A DNA stretch of 64,000 bases from contig NC_065536.1 of the NCBI RefSeq assembly GCF_932294415.1, positions 3,038,001 to 3,102,000 of the forward strand, given 5' to 3'. Numbering within the stretch: position 1 is the stretch's first letter; each line of letters begins with the position of its first letter. Position numbers and translations under genes: made by a program. Below the pieces are notes generated by a model, which was given only the letters and a program-made list of their open reading frames with translations, was not told where the DNA came from and did not search any database. This document shows positions 37,545-49,840 of the stretch, in pieces. Source of the DNA: Quercus robur. Lineage: Eukaryota > Streptophyta > Magnoliopsida > Fagales > Fagaceae.

Positions 37545-39693
37545 GAGGGAGACAATTCATATTTTTTAGATCTACATCTTCCACGATTTTAGGATATTGA
37601 TGAAGTCATCAATTACTAACCTTACATTCAATTGGTCCTGGTCCACATTGAAAGTGTTTCATACATATACAAGTGGGCATTCACACATACAATGCTTAGG
37701 CTTAAAAATGTCATTTTAATCACACTGCTATATTACCTAAACTAATACAAGTTTATCGTGCTTTGCATCATTCAACAAATCTATGCAAATGTTTCTGGTT
37801 CTCTCCATGTAGTAAACCTGCCGACATAAATCATTTAACTTCTCATATTGTTCTTTAATGTATAATTTTTGACTCTAAAAAATGAACATGTTCATCTAGT
37901 GCATCCCAATTGTTGGTATGAAGGAGCATGTAAACAAATGGCTTGTCGACTAGAATGAAGATCCAATACATGTAAGTAGCCTAACTTCTTCAATACATAC
38001 TGCATGACTAGTCCACACATTTAGATCATTGAAAGAAATGAAGACCATAATGCGGCCTTGAATTTCAAAATGTAAGACACTGTTGTAAGAATGGAAGTAC
38101 TCACAGTAATTTGAATTACATCATTCCTCTTCGATCCAAGAGAATTGTAGACCACAACTACCTACAAAGATAAGAAGACACCAAAAAGTGGTATTTATCT
38201 AAATGGAATAGAAACAATCATAATTTTTGCAAGGAAAAATATTTTCCTTACCAAATTATTTCCTTGAGACAGATCAACTTCTGATCCAAGACAAGAACTT
38301 ATATTCAGAAGTGGGCACTAGAAAAAGAATAGAAAAATAAGAAGATAATAAAAGGATTAAATCATTAAATGCTTTAAAGAAGTTAGCATTATGTAACATA
38401 GCCAAAAATGAAAGAACAAAAAGCAAATATATAAATATTAGAACGAAAAGTTAAAAAAAAAACTTAATTTTCAGTTTAAAATTTTAAATTTAACAGAATT
38501 TTTTAACTGCAGAGGGCATTTTGCCCATTATCAATCAATCAGGAGGGACATTGCTCATTTTTTGGGTTAGTATGGAGGTTGAACTGGACCCTATAGTTTA
38601 GGGGGGCAAATTGGAATTAACCCATAATAATACAAAGATAAACTACCCCTCTAAACATTACCGCCTCTTAGTCATTAAAAAAAATGCAAGGATAACAGAT
38701 TGCAGCTAAAAAGTACCATATTAACCAGAGAACTAAAAATGTGCTCAAAAGTCAAAAACAAGATCCATCATCAAAGCTATACGAATGCCACAATAAAATG
38801 AGCCCTTTAAGCAATGAATTAAAATAGCTCAGTAGCTAAAGCTCATAATACTTTATTGGTTGAAACTTCCCACATCCAGTATTTGACATAGACTGAGCCA
38901 AGCAAGAAAGTGAAGATGCAAATAATTCCTTAGCCTACACATAAATTTTGAAGAAATGGATGATGCTTGGAAGAGAGAGAGAGAGACTTTGAGAAAAATC
39001 ATATGGTTGAATTGATAAGCCAAACTCACACCTCTGTGTACCCTATCAAAACGTTTTGAATAATCGTTAGCCACATGTAGGTTTTCTGTACCAATAAGTC
39101 CATTATGATGTTGAGCAATTGCTAAAGCATCTGCCAGTGATTCTGTATTGGGCTAAGAACTATTCCCTCCTTTGAAAACTCTAGTTGCCTTATGGCCAAT
39201 TATTCATTAGAATAAATAAATCTCAAACTCTAAAACTGTCATTAGACTGTTCCAATTAAATCCATCATACAAACTAAAACAGTCACATAAATGATACCAA
39301 ATAATAGCCACTCATTATTCTGACATAGCGCTTCAAGGCTGGTCTACTGGTAAAGTATCCTGTCCAATATGCATTGGCACTATATGCATAACTGGCATGG
39401 TGCATGCTTCAAACTTTAAGAAAAAGGTTGAAATGGGAAACAACAAGGATACAGGTTATATAACATCCAAACGTTAAACTTACGGGAAAAGGTAATCAGT
39501 CTTGGTTGGCCAGGATTCATTTGTAGCATACTTTGCATCAATATATATGGATGGGGTAGAGTATAGAGCATTGACACGCCAATCCTGGAAAGCCAATTAG
39601 AACCCAAAAAAAAAAAAAAAAAAAAATCAGAGAATAAAAGAAGGATGTGAAACGATGAGGCAGAATTTATTGACACAAGAAAAATTCAACATT

Positions 39694-39695
<2 letters not shown>

Positions 39696-39731
<36 letters not shown>

Positions 39732-39752
39732 AGAAGAAGAAGAAGAAGAAGG
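39696..39752. repeat. Compound (GA)n(GAA)n microsatellite
   Basis: A GA run of about 30 bases passes directly into about seven AAG units. Confidence 0.9.
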
Positions 39753-40227
39753 AAGACATATGTATGAACTAAAACTTAGTTTAGAATGGCATGTATTAAT
39801 GAGATGGAACTATTAACCCATTTAGCAGGACTATAGCAAGCTTGATTAATGTTAAACTCTTATGGCCAAACATGAATAATTATGTGTAAAGAAATGGGAC
39901 ATATAAAATGAAAATTCTGGCACAGCTTTTAAGATTATTATATCCTACATATTTTATCAATCCTAATAAGTTTTAAAGCTGACATAATGCAGGCGAAATT
40001 TAAGCGCAATGGCATATCCTGAACGCTATAATTCTATATTTTAATGTGAATATAAGCAGTATAAAATATTTCAACTAGGTAGAATCTCCTTTCTCAAAAA
40101 AAAAAAAAAAAAAAAAACAAAAAAAACTAGGTAGAATCTTTGTACCTATGCCATTTATTCTTAAGATTCAACCTAAATCATATTTGAATTTTCCAACCAG
40201 GAAATAAATTCATTGCTTCCTCAATTC

Positions 40228-40740
40228 TTACTTCTAGAATTATGGCTAAATAATTAAACTTATCATTTCTTAAAAGTTTAAAATTTTGGGAGAATTGATA
40301 ATTTCACATGGTATTAGAGTAGGAAATCTTGAGTTTGATTTCTTTTTTTACTCTACCTCCCATTTAAAATGTTAAAAATCCCACGTGTTAGACCTTCACT
40401 TATTAAGGGGAACTTTAGGCCCACATGTGAGGGGGAAGATTAGAATTATGGTTAAGTAATTAAATTCACAATTTCTATTCTTATTGTTAGAATTATAGCT
40501 AAGTGATTAAATTTACCATTTCTTAAAAGTTTAAACTTTTGGGAGAATTAGTAATTTAACATGGTATTTAAGTATGAAATCTTGAGTTTGATTTTGATCC
40601 CTATTTTTACTCTCCCTCCTATTTAAAATGTTAAAAATCCTATGTGTTGGGCCCCACTTATTAAGGGAACTTTAGGCCCACACGTGAGGGGAGGGTTAGC
40701 ATTATTGTTAAGTGATTAAATTCACAATTTCCTGTTTTTG
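40228..40740. repeat. About 265-bp tandem duplication
   Basis: Two diverged copies share CATTTCTTAAAAGTTTAAA, GAAATCTTGAGTTTGAT, TCCCTCC/TACCTCCC, ATTTAAAATGTTAAAAATCC and ACTTTAGGCCCACA. The CATGGTATT-AGAGTA phrase resembles the primer-site end of Copia-type LTR DNA, so it may be a retrotransposon scrap. Confidence 0.7.
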
Positions 40741-41802
40741 GAAGAATTAGTAATTTGACACTCACCTTATAGTAGATTACCAACATTATTCCATAAATTA
40801 TTACCAACAGCCTATATTAGAAATACTATACATCTTAGTTCAAATGAGTATCTTATCATCTAATTTGCCTTTCTTTAATAAACGTGAGATATGCATATTT
40901 AATCACAGATTATAACTTAAACAATATTCTGCCAAACAATCCTCAACTTAAGGAATTCGTAGAGACTTGAAAGGCATAAGATTATGATGATGATGGAGAA
41001 ACCATCTAAAACCATCTTTGTAGTTTTAACAATCAGTCACCTTGTTGATGGTTCCAACCATGGACAAAATACAAAAATTGACCAAGTTCAACCAATTGTT
41101 AGCATTTAGTTTCTGGACTTTTAGATTCTTAATGACAACCTAGACATTTGATGTAATGCTGTCCTTGAAATTTCAAGACACTCTGATTAATGAACTGCAA
41201 CATTACAGTTTAATTGCAAGAACAGCAAAGAGGGCATTAGTGAGACAGAGATGGGGCATAATTCTAAGGCAATAAAAATTGTTCAAAAAAAAAAACTTTC
41301 ACTGTCCCAAATTCCAATTCTCCTATTCCTAACCCTATGTGCAAATCCAGCATAGTCCCATGCATTTTTCAGAGTCTCTCCACCAACCAAGCCATGATAC
41401 TTTGTTTGTTTACCAGGACAATGTAGAAAAAGAAAAAGAAAAAGTAAAAGAAATAGCAATTTTAAATCTTAGATTATCCATCAAATAAGTAAAAAAAAGC
41501 CAACATAATTACTTAGTGTGAGGATTTTCAATTTTCATCAATTAAACTAGTAAAGGTTAAAAGTTTAGTTTCCTTCTCTTTCCCAATGTTTCTGCGTCTA
41601 CCAAACTTAGTACAATAATATATTATACTTTTAAAATGAGAAATATCAATTGGACCAAAAAAATTGCCTGTTCAACATAGATAAACTTTCGATTCTGGTC
41701 AGCCAATAGTGCAGGCACTAGAAAATCCAATACATTTTGCACACAAGCCCCCTACACAGCCAAAAACAACATGTTTAAGTTTCATCTTCAACCAAATTCA
41801 TA

Positions 41803-41844
<42 letters not shown>

Positions 41845-41960
41845 GATGGAAATGTTGGGGCCAACGTAGTACTGATCAACTGTCTTCAACTAGCCAACAT
41901 CATCGTTGGTGTGACTGTGAGGAACCATATGGGCATTCACCCATTTAGAGTTTGTAAAGG

Positions 41961-44329
41961 TCACAAATAGTCTCCACAAGAGCAAAAACCATCTCTCAAA
42001 TGATGGAGCCTGCTTGGATCCTTGACCATTCCCTTGCGACAATCTTTGAGATCACCTTGATTGCAGTATGGCAGTCTGTGCAAGCTCTTAGATTCTTCAG
42101 CACCAGTATAGGTGACCCTTCTGGTCTACTGATTAGAGCATATGCAATTGCTAAGCGTTTGTTGTGATATTTAAGAGACTTTGCTTTGATCTCCTCATCT
42201 ACACTGTGAAGGACACAACTTGTGTCTTGCTTGTATCCTTCCTTTTCCATTTGCTTCGCCAGCTTATCATTCTTTCTTATGATATCCCCCATTTGCGGGA
42301 GGGATTTATCATTTGCTGAGAAGACATGATTCTTATGTTCGATTTCAACCTAGCTATAAGCAGGGACCTTTTTAACTCCTCTATCTCTCATTGCCTTCTT
42401 TACCTTCCCAACATTGTCCCACTGGCCTACTGCTGCATAAATATTGGACATATTGACATATGGAGCAGTATCCCTAAACTCTTCCATACTGAAAAGTTGG
42501 TCTGCTACTTTCTTAGTCAATTCTTGATTTTTATGAAGTCTACATGAATTTAGAATTGATGACCACATAACCTCATCAGCTTCAAATGGCGTCTGAGCCA
42601 TTAACTTCTCCACTTCATCAAACCGTCCACTCCGACACAACACATCAACCAATGAAGCATAGTGTTCTCTTTTGGGTACAAGTTTATAAACTTGAGTCAA
42701 GGAGTTGAAGTATTGCAATGCTTTGTCAATGTGCCCACAGTGGCTGCAAGCAGTTAAGACACTGAGAAAGCTAATTGAATCTAGTTGGAAACTTGACTGG
42801 ACCATTTGTTCAAAAGACATAAGAGTCCCAACACCATCTCCATTCTATGCATAAGCTGAGATTAAGGCATTCCAGGGGATTGGATTCCTTTCAGGCATTT
42901 CTTGAAAACTTTGAAGTGCATCTTTTAAGGACCCACATTTTGCATACATATCTACGAGTGCACTTCCAGAAAATACATTTGACATAAATCCTGATCTGCT
43001 TACAAATGAATGTAACTGTTTCCCTAGTGAGAGGGAGGCTAAATTTGCAGAAGCCCTCAAGAAGCTAGCAAAAGTTGCCTAGTCAGCACTTACATTGGTC
43101 CTTTGCATCTCATTGAACAGTTTAGGCTTTCTTCATGGAGTCCCTTCTAAACATAACCTGAGATCATTGTAGTCCATGGAACTGTGCTTTTGTGGGCTAA
43201 ATTTGCAAATATCTTTTTCGCTTCCTCAAATCTGCCACAGTTGTCATACACGTCAACCAAAGAATTTCTAACCAGAATTTCTGAATCAGCTGTTGACACA
43301 ATAGCTTGGGAATGAATTTGTTGACCCATTTCCAAGTCCAATGTATTGGCTACAATGCTCAATAAGGTTGCAAGAGGTAATTGCCTACGATCAAATCTGG
43401 TATACTGTAATTCTCGAAAATGATCAAGAGACTCTTTGATTTGCCCATCCCATGCATAACCCGAGATGATTACATTGTACGTTATGCCATCCAACTTTGG
43501 CATTTCATGAAAAAATTTCCTTGCTTTAAGCACACGACTATACTTTGAGTAGAAATCGAGCAAAGTATTCCCCATAAACACATTCCAAACAAAGTTGGTC
43601 TTCACTACAAAAGAATGAATTTGCTGCCCAAATACTATGTCATCTAATCCAATCCCAGCACATAGAGCCACGGCAAAAGTAAACTCTGAAGGCTTCAAAC
43701 CAAAATGCTGCATTTGCATAAAGAGCTTTATTGCATCTTCATTCATCCCATCTCTTGAGAACCCTATTATCATCGCATTCAAAGTGACGCAATCTTTTTC
43801 AAGCATTTCCTGAAAAAGCTGACAAGCTAAATCTAGGCAACGTGTTTTGGAGTAACATCAACTAAGGAATTGCAAACCATGAGAGTTGAATCAAATCCCA
43901 ATTTAACAATATGGGCATGGACTTGAACAACTTCATTCGCCGTCTCTGAGTCAGTACATCCAGAAAAGAGAATCGCAAAGGTTATATAATCCGGTTCCGT
44001 CCCCCACCTACACATCGCAGCAAGAAGCTTAAAAGCTTCTCCAAATTGATTAGATTGCGAATACCCACCTATCAAATTGTCCAAGTCACTGATGTACGTT
44101 CAACCGTGGTGTCAAACAACTCTCTAGCATAAGAAAGATTGCCCGATTTCACATAACGGGAAATCATCATGTTTATCGAGATTGTATTCTTCTGAGGCAT
44201 TTGATCAAACAGTTGACGTGCATGGGACAATTCACCTCTTTGGAGAAAATCATTGACCCAGAAGTTAAAACGGCATGTTTCTCGATTGAAGCCTGTTTTG
44301 ATGACGGGCATCGGTAAAATGATGGACAT
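41961..44329 (-). pseudogene. DYW-class PPR pseudogene
   Basis: PLS-class PPR proteins with E and DYW domains edit organellar transcripts (C to U). On the minus strand the whole layout is traceable. There is an N-terminal repeat block (ARQLFDQMPQKNTISINMMI), further repeats through 43147, IPWNALISAYA at about 42850, then the E region (SRIN... PYVNMSNIYAAVGQWDNVGKV type) and a DYW domain. At least three frameshifts (near 44078, 43853, 43110) and stops at about 43147, 42846 and 42349 (Trp to TAG) break it. A last frameshift near 42005 moves the end, CSCGDYL then TGA, into another frame. The catalytic HSE of the deaminase reads HNK, while the CxxC (CTDCH) is kept, and the terminal DYW reads DYL. 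It resembles the large DYW proteins of about 800 residues. No intact relative is in the window. Confidence 0.88.
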
Positions 44330-44393
44330 TATGGAGAGGTGGTCTTGGAGATTGAAAGGCTCTTAAAGAAGCAAAGTTTTGAAGCGTATTTGG

Positions 44394-44969
44394 GATTTTT
44401 TTTCAAAATAACACTAAAACTCAAACAATTTCGTTAGTTAGCATGTTTTCAAAACTATTTAGCAAACTAACATCTCGAGTGCAGGGAACTCGATTTTGTT
44501 GCACTAAATCGAGCATTATAGACTCGATTTCTATAAAGAGATCAAACTCAGAAGAAACCCAAGCCCAGAAGGAAGAAACCCAGAAACCTAGACCAAACAA
44601 AGAAGAAAAACAAACCAGAAGAAACACAAAGAAGAAGCCCAAATAAGAAACATGAAGAAACAACAAACCATGAAGCTCCAGGAGGAGGCAGTGGCGGCAA
44701 TGAAGCTCCATGCCAAAGTTTTCTCTGGGTCTTTGGGTTTGAAGATGTTTCACTGAGTTTGGGTCTTTGCTTGGATGATGTTCCGGTGGGTATCTCAAGG
44801 AAATCGAGTCTTGAAGACTCGAGTTCCATGGAACTCAAGTTCATCACACTCGATTTAGCACAACAAAATCGAACCCCATGCACTCGAGATGTTAGTTTGC
44901 TAAATTGTTTTGAAAACATGCTAACTAATGAAATTGTTTGAGATTCAGTGTTATTTTGAAAAAAAAATC
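44394..44969. mobile_element. Long-TIR non-autonomous element A (576 bp)
   Basis: Terminal inverted repeats of about 125 bases start GATTTTTTTTCAAAATAACAC and contain AGCATGTTTTCAAAAC, TTAGCAAACTAACATCTCGAG and CTCGATTTTGTTG. The middle is A/G-rich with CTCGAGTT motifs and codes for nothing convincing. Flanking target duplication is not clear. The same family as element B at 47950, probably Mutator-like. Confidence 0.8.
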
Positions 44970-45123
44970 TGCACATTTGCTCTATGTAAAGGTTTCATAG
45001 GAAACAATGTAACATAGAAATTAGTTACCTAAGAGCACTAGATAGAAAATGTGTTGGGTTTATCATATTTTTGCTCAAAAACTGTTGTATATATAGGTAT
45101 AAACATGGATAAGTTGTAATAAT

Positions 45124-47436
45124 TGTCACGCCCCAAACCCCAAAGGGTCCAAAACATGAGAGAGACGTCTCAAGTACCTGTAAATTTTTCCTTTTTGACA
45201 ATTCAATCCACATGATTATTATCGAGTGCCAACAACAAGGATTATCATAATCATCCCATAGAATATACTTTCAGAGTAAGTCAGAGCTCTAAGCATTAAT
45301 TACAAGGACCATAGGCCACAAAAGAATAGAGGTCTGAAAACAACAATTACATAACAACAGCTTGTCCCAACAGTGGAAATACAGTCATAACCACTATAAT
45401 ATACAAAAGAATGAGTCAAGCCTAGACTAAGATGTACACCATCTAATATATCCATTACACAAAAATTCAGCCTCCATCAGTAGTTAGTCTAACTATTATT
45501 AGCCACCAAAAAGCTGTCTCAAAATATTGTTGCCTACTCTGAAAAGTTATAAAAATAATGGAATGAGATAAAGCCCAGTAAGTAGCATAATTAAAGGGGG
45601 TGGGGAAACACGAGTTTCATGATGGTAACAATTTACAAATCATGCTTTTAATTCGGGAGTTTCCAAATAGTTTCTACAAAACCATTTCCCTAAAATAATA
45701 TGACAATAATGAATAAATTGACACAGCACAAAGCTTCTCAAAATGTTCTCATGAGATTACATACTATATATTCCTCAAAATATCTCAACATGAAACTACT
45801 TACTATACTGTGAGCAATAACACACCGTTCCAAACCAGAAAATCTAACCCAAGGCCACATGATAATCGCCGACACAAAGCCGGAACTCATTGCCAACACA
45901 AAGCCGGAACTAAACTGCCGACACAAAGCCGGAACTCATCGCCGACACAAAGCCGGAACTAATAACCATCACAAAGACGGGTGCTAAGATACTAATGTCA
46001 CACAGACTATAGTATCTAGCTAGGTAATCACCGAGTAATCACATGTCACAGCACATGGGTAGAACATAAAGAGCTCACATAACTTTAATTCAAAATACAT
46101 AATTTCACTTCTAAGTAGTTTCATAAAACATTTGAATGCCCAAGATATTCACAAGGTTCTCAATGCCTTCAACTTATTTCTTGCCAAAGAGATTTTGTAT
46201 TAACTTCCCAAATAACATAGGCCAAAATAAAGCATCTTTATATTTTTGCAAATAATGCAATAAATCCATAATACGCATTTTCTAGAATTTAATCAAAGAT
46301 GCTAGTCTTTTCTTTGCTAACAAATCATGCAAATCCCCCATATGCAATAAGAATATGCATTTTCATATATAATCATATATAGTACGGTCATAACACAACA
46401 CCTTTTAGAAAAACATAGTTCCACCATTAATTTTCCAAAATGTGTTTGACCCAAAAACAATATTTATAAGATATGGTTATTTTTCAAAAATACCCATTAA
46501 AAAGCTACTTACCTAGCAACCGCAAAATCCTAATTCTCCAAGCTCCAAGGGGAGATTAGCTAGAACCTAAACAATGTCAAGCAAATCTATCACAATGAGC
46601 ACAAAGCTTGAAATTGTATCTAGCTACATATTAGGAATTGCCAAATAAGCACTAAATTAGGCAAGCCTAGATTTAGCCTCACAAATAATATTTTCCATCT
46701 CCAAAGTTTCTCAACCAATTACTTTACAAGACATAGACTCCCATTATACTTATGAATCATACAAGGTATTATTTCTAACATCAAAACCTCAATAATTTAT
46801 AAATAGTTTCCACATGGTTTTCACAACATCATCAAGAGACCCATGACACCAAAATCACAATATCCTTTCAAACAAACAATTTAGATCTTTAACTAGCTCC
46901 AAATAAACCATTAAAATTATATTCACAATTTCGTTTCACAAGATATACCTCAAAACCCCTAAATTTTCACCATAACAAGCCCTAGATACCCAACATTGTA
47001 AAAAGCATGAACTCACTCAACAATTACATCCACCAAGACCAAAACCCATATGTATAACACATGAATATCATTTCCAAAGCTCTTAAATCACATGAAAATC
47101 ATTATTAAAGCTTGGGTAAAATAACCTCAAATAAGAACATAATACTCATCAAAAGAGATTAAAACTTTTACCTCAATTAACTTATGTGAAGGTGTGATGT
47201 TCTTGAGGATTTTCTAGTGATTTTGCCGGAAAAATGGTAGAGGTGAGGATGAGGAATGTACCGGTGGGAGGGTGAGGGAGAGGAGTGTGTGTATGTGTGT
47301 TGTGTTGACTGAAAAAGAAAAAGAAAAGGAGAACAAGAGTGGGAGTGACCGGCCAAAGAGAGAAAAGAGGGAGTGGATTGTGTGATGGGTAGTGGGGTTA
47401 GGTGGGGGCACATTGGTCCACAAAAATTCTGACTTA

Positions 47437-47482
<46 letters not shown>

Positions 47483-47497
47483 TCACGGGATGTTACA
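45124..47497 (-). mobile_element. Solo LTR, 2,374 bp
   Basis: Starts TGTCACGCCCC and ends GGGATGTTACA, flanked on both sides by ATAAT (45119-45123 and 47498-47502). There is no second LTR, primer site or coding interior, so this is a solo LTR left by recombination. Read on the minus strand it has promoter-like pyrimidine-rich sequence near 47400-47180. A short array of CGCCGACACAAAGCCGGAAC units lies at about 45866-45962, and a 41-base T run at about 47439-47479. The ends and length recall chromovirus (Tekay/Del-like) LTRs, which is inference. Confidence 0.85.
45866..45962. repeat. Short tandem array in the solo LTR
   Basis: Four units of about 24 bases based on GCCGACACAAAGCCGGAACT, the second with GCCAACAC, followed by a degenerate fifth (CATCACAAAGACGG). 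Confidence 0.9.
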
Positions 47498-47949
47498 ATA
47501 ATGATATTTGAGTTTGGACAATATTATTTCATAAAGTGAAAATTCAAGTTTTGGAATTTTCTAAGTAAAAATTCGAAATTCAGTATTTTCGATCAGTAGA
47601 AGTTTTTGCTCGATCGATTAAAATGGTAAAGAAATATATCTTGGAGTCTCTGCTTATTTCGATCGATGCTCGATTCTTGTGCGATTGATTGAAAAGGGCA
47701 TTTGATCGATCAAAAGGAACTCTTGACCGATTGAAACTCAAGAAATTGAATTTTCTACAAAGTTTTCTAGTGACTGTTTTGAAAGTTTGAAAAGGCTTCA
47801 AGCCTTGTGAACAGTTTTATGAAATATTTTGACTCTCCATACGTGCCTTTTGATAAAATATAACCCTATGGGTATAAATAGATGCTTATGTTCACTTGAA
47901 AAATAATAGTAAGTTAGAGAGAAACACAAGAAATCCTGTGGTTATTCTT

Positions 47950-48641
47950 GGAAAAAATTGGAAAATAACACCAAGTTGCAAACAATTTTGTTAATTAGCA
48001 ACGTTTCCTAACTATTTAGGAAACTAACATCTCGATTGCTTGAGACTCGATTTCACTGTAGCAACTTGACTCTTTTAGACTCGAGTTCCTGCTCTTTGTT
48101 TTCAACTTTGCCTAAGCTTCATGTCCAATGCTTCTTTCTTCTAATCTTAGAACCTTTGGATCCGACCAAATCCCCATGGCTCAACCTCGGCAGATTTCTT
48201 TTAATCTCAGAACCTTTGGATAGCCAAATCTCCATGGCTCAACCTTTGCCTCTGCCTTTTCTCTCTAACTCTCAAAACCTTAAACGCACTTCCGGAGACT
48301 ACAAACCTAGAAAATAGAAAACAAGCAACAATAGCACTGGGAACAAACCCAAGTCAATCCAGTGCCGAGATTGTGATTTTTGGGTTTGGGTTTTTTAGAA
48401 ATGGGTTAAAGGTGAAGAAGATGGAGAAGAAAGTTGGTGTGATGAAGATGGAGAAATGGGATTTTGGGGCTTGGAGCGTGGGATGGTAGGAAAGAAAGAA
48501 AAGAAAAGGAATCGTGTCTTTTAGGTTGGAGTTCTCAAAATTGAGTTTCTTAGACTCAAGGTGTTAGTTTTCTAAATAGTTTAGAAACGTTGCTAACTAA
48601 CGAAATTGTTTGCAACTCGGTGTTGTTTTCCAATTTTCCCC
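47950..48641. mobile_element. Long-TIR non-autonomous element B (about 690 bp)
   Basis: Inverted ends GGAAAAAATTGGAAAATAAC and GGGGAAAATTGGAAAACAAC continue for about 110 bases, with GTTGCAAACAATTT, AGCAACGTTTC and GGAAACTAACATCTCGATTG. The order of motifs follows element A. Flanks GTTATTCTT and GTTATTTTC suggest an eroded 9-bp target duplication, which fits Mutator-type insertion. No transposase. Confidence 0.75.
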
Positions 48642-49157
48642 TGTTATTTTCTATAATTGCTATTTGTAAAACCCAACAACTTGGTTATATCCTAGTGACA
48701 AATTTATAACCCTTTAGCAACAAGAGTGTGGGGGCAAAAATTTTCTAAGGATTATAATTTTGTGCTTCCAGTTATCTATTTCTGTTTGTCTTTTGTGTTA
48801 TCTTTGTTCTTCCTTTATTACTTTGTGTATTATTCCCAACAAAAACTACCCACCTTAGTCTATCTATAACATTGTTCATATGCAAAATTGCTACATCAAT
48901 ATATGCATAGTCACTTTTCATGTGTAAATGATTTTTTAATTCTTTTTTTCACTCTCCCCTTCATCTTACTCTTCTCCTGTGTCTTCTTCTCACAACAAAA
49001 CCACAAAACCACGTCTGCCCAGCCTCATCCACCGATCAAGGTGTTATCACCCAAATACAAAAGCCCAAAAACTAAAATTAGCAATAACCAATCATATAAT
49101 CAGCAAGAACCGGATGAAATCAAACCAAAAAACTAACCAAAACCCAGATGAAGTCAA
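48642..49157. other. Intergenic sequence
   Basis: No gene is supported. Short open frames near 48888-49161 have no recognisable features and end at the PPR relic. Confidence 0.4.
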
Positions 49158-49250
49158 GTAAATGCAACCACTGCAACCATGTTTATCAACTTCTTGTTAT
49201 CTGATCAAGCAAATGATAACATTCAAGAATTGCTTAAGAAGTCTACATAA
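49158..49250 (+). pseudogene. PPR gene 3'-end relic (copy 4)
   Basis: The last 31 codons of a P-class PPR gene: NATTATMFINFLLS, then NIQELLKKST and TAA. They correspond to the tail of the genes at 26744 and 10717 (NATTASMLVDLLSAN...). No repeats precede it. It marks the left end of the fourth cassette copy. Confidence 0.8.
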
Positions 49251-49840
49251 AGGCTTTTAAGTGGCTCAATGTCAAGGACATTTTTTCATATTTTAACACA
49301 TCACAAGTCAATCTGTAAGCAATTGAATGGGTTGACACAATTCAATTGAAATGATATATATAGTATGATTGATCACCTAATTAATATCTATCAAGCAAAT
49401 GGTTAGATTGGAGCATAATATAGTCCTGACAATGGTGCAATTGTAAATGGTTTGTGGACATAGAGATAAAATATGCCCTTGTGTTCTCTTAGCATTAGCT
49501 AATCTGTGCATCCTCATTAGATTAATATAATAATATCTCAGCCTATGCTTTACATGCATTACTAGTGCCAAGATGCCGTTTTCATTTCCATTCAAAATTT
49601 AATTACTTTTCTTGAATATCGTAAGAAATTTCTTTTTTATTTTTGGGTATCGGTGATTAATTTGAAGAGAATTTGTATAGAAATTTATTTACTCTGTTGA
49701 TCTGATGTAGTAACAAACTTTGGGTCATCTTCTACACTTATTAGTGTTGATGGTAACGAGCAGTTGAAGCCAAAATCAGTAATGGAAAAGTCAATCATAA
49801 TGGTTTCTACATTGTTGGGTAAAAAAGTTAACAGTGTCAT

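Larger units (their letters stand above)
33905..39584 (-). pseudogene. Alpha-mannosidase (GH38) pseudogene, copy 3
   Basis: Minus-strand exons of a plant vacuolar-type alpha-mannosidase can be followed 5' to 3'. They are 39584-39484 (VNALYSTPSIYIDAKYA, NESWPTKTD), 39384-39298 (NAYWTGYFTSRPALKRYVR), about 39152-39025 (SLADALAIAQHHNG, GTENLHVANDYSKR), about 38945-38850 (FASSLSCLAQSMSNTGC), about 38320-38256 (CPLLNISSC, SEVDLSQ), about 38165-38100 (VVVVYNSLGSKRNDV), about 37135-37066 (VSLPPLGFSTCTISS), about 36965-36795 (FTIEVGQGNLKLTFSTTKGK), then the small exons near 36200, 36030, 34720 and 33930. The whole N-terminal catalytic part is absent, the QHHD motif reads QHHN, and the exon near 34700 ends in TAG where the other copy has CAG. 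A TIR element and a MITE sit in its introns. Dead, but the longest trace of this gene here. Confidence 0.85.
39600..41960. other. Intergenic sequence with a tandem duplication
   Basis: No exons of the missing GH38 N-terminus could be found here. The interval contains a roughly 265-bp tandem duplication (40228-40740), a poly(A) run at about 40099-40118 and a (GA)n tract at 41806-41840. No gene is supported. Confidence 0.5.

Noticed and set aside
39331..39390. tRNA-like phrase GGTCTACTGGTAAAGTATCC
   Set aside because: No cloverleaf or B box could be drawn; the minus strand is a clear GH38 exon.
41340..41410. Minus-strand phrase reading KYHGLVGGETLKNAWDYAGFAH
   Set aside because: Looks protein-like but has no splice sites, no continuation and no family I recognise; it could be chance. 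It is not the missing GH38 N-terminus.
44443..44976. Frames on both strands of long-TIR element A
   Set aside because: They mirror each other through the inverted repeats and have no transposase or domain features.
47177..47423. Pro/Ser/His-rich minus-strand frames
   Set aside because: Lie in the promoter/leader-like part of the solo LTR; pyrimidine-rich leader sequence, not coding.
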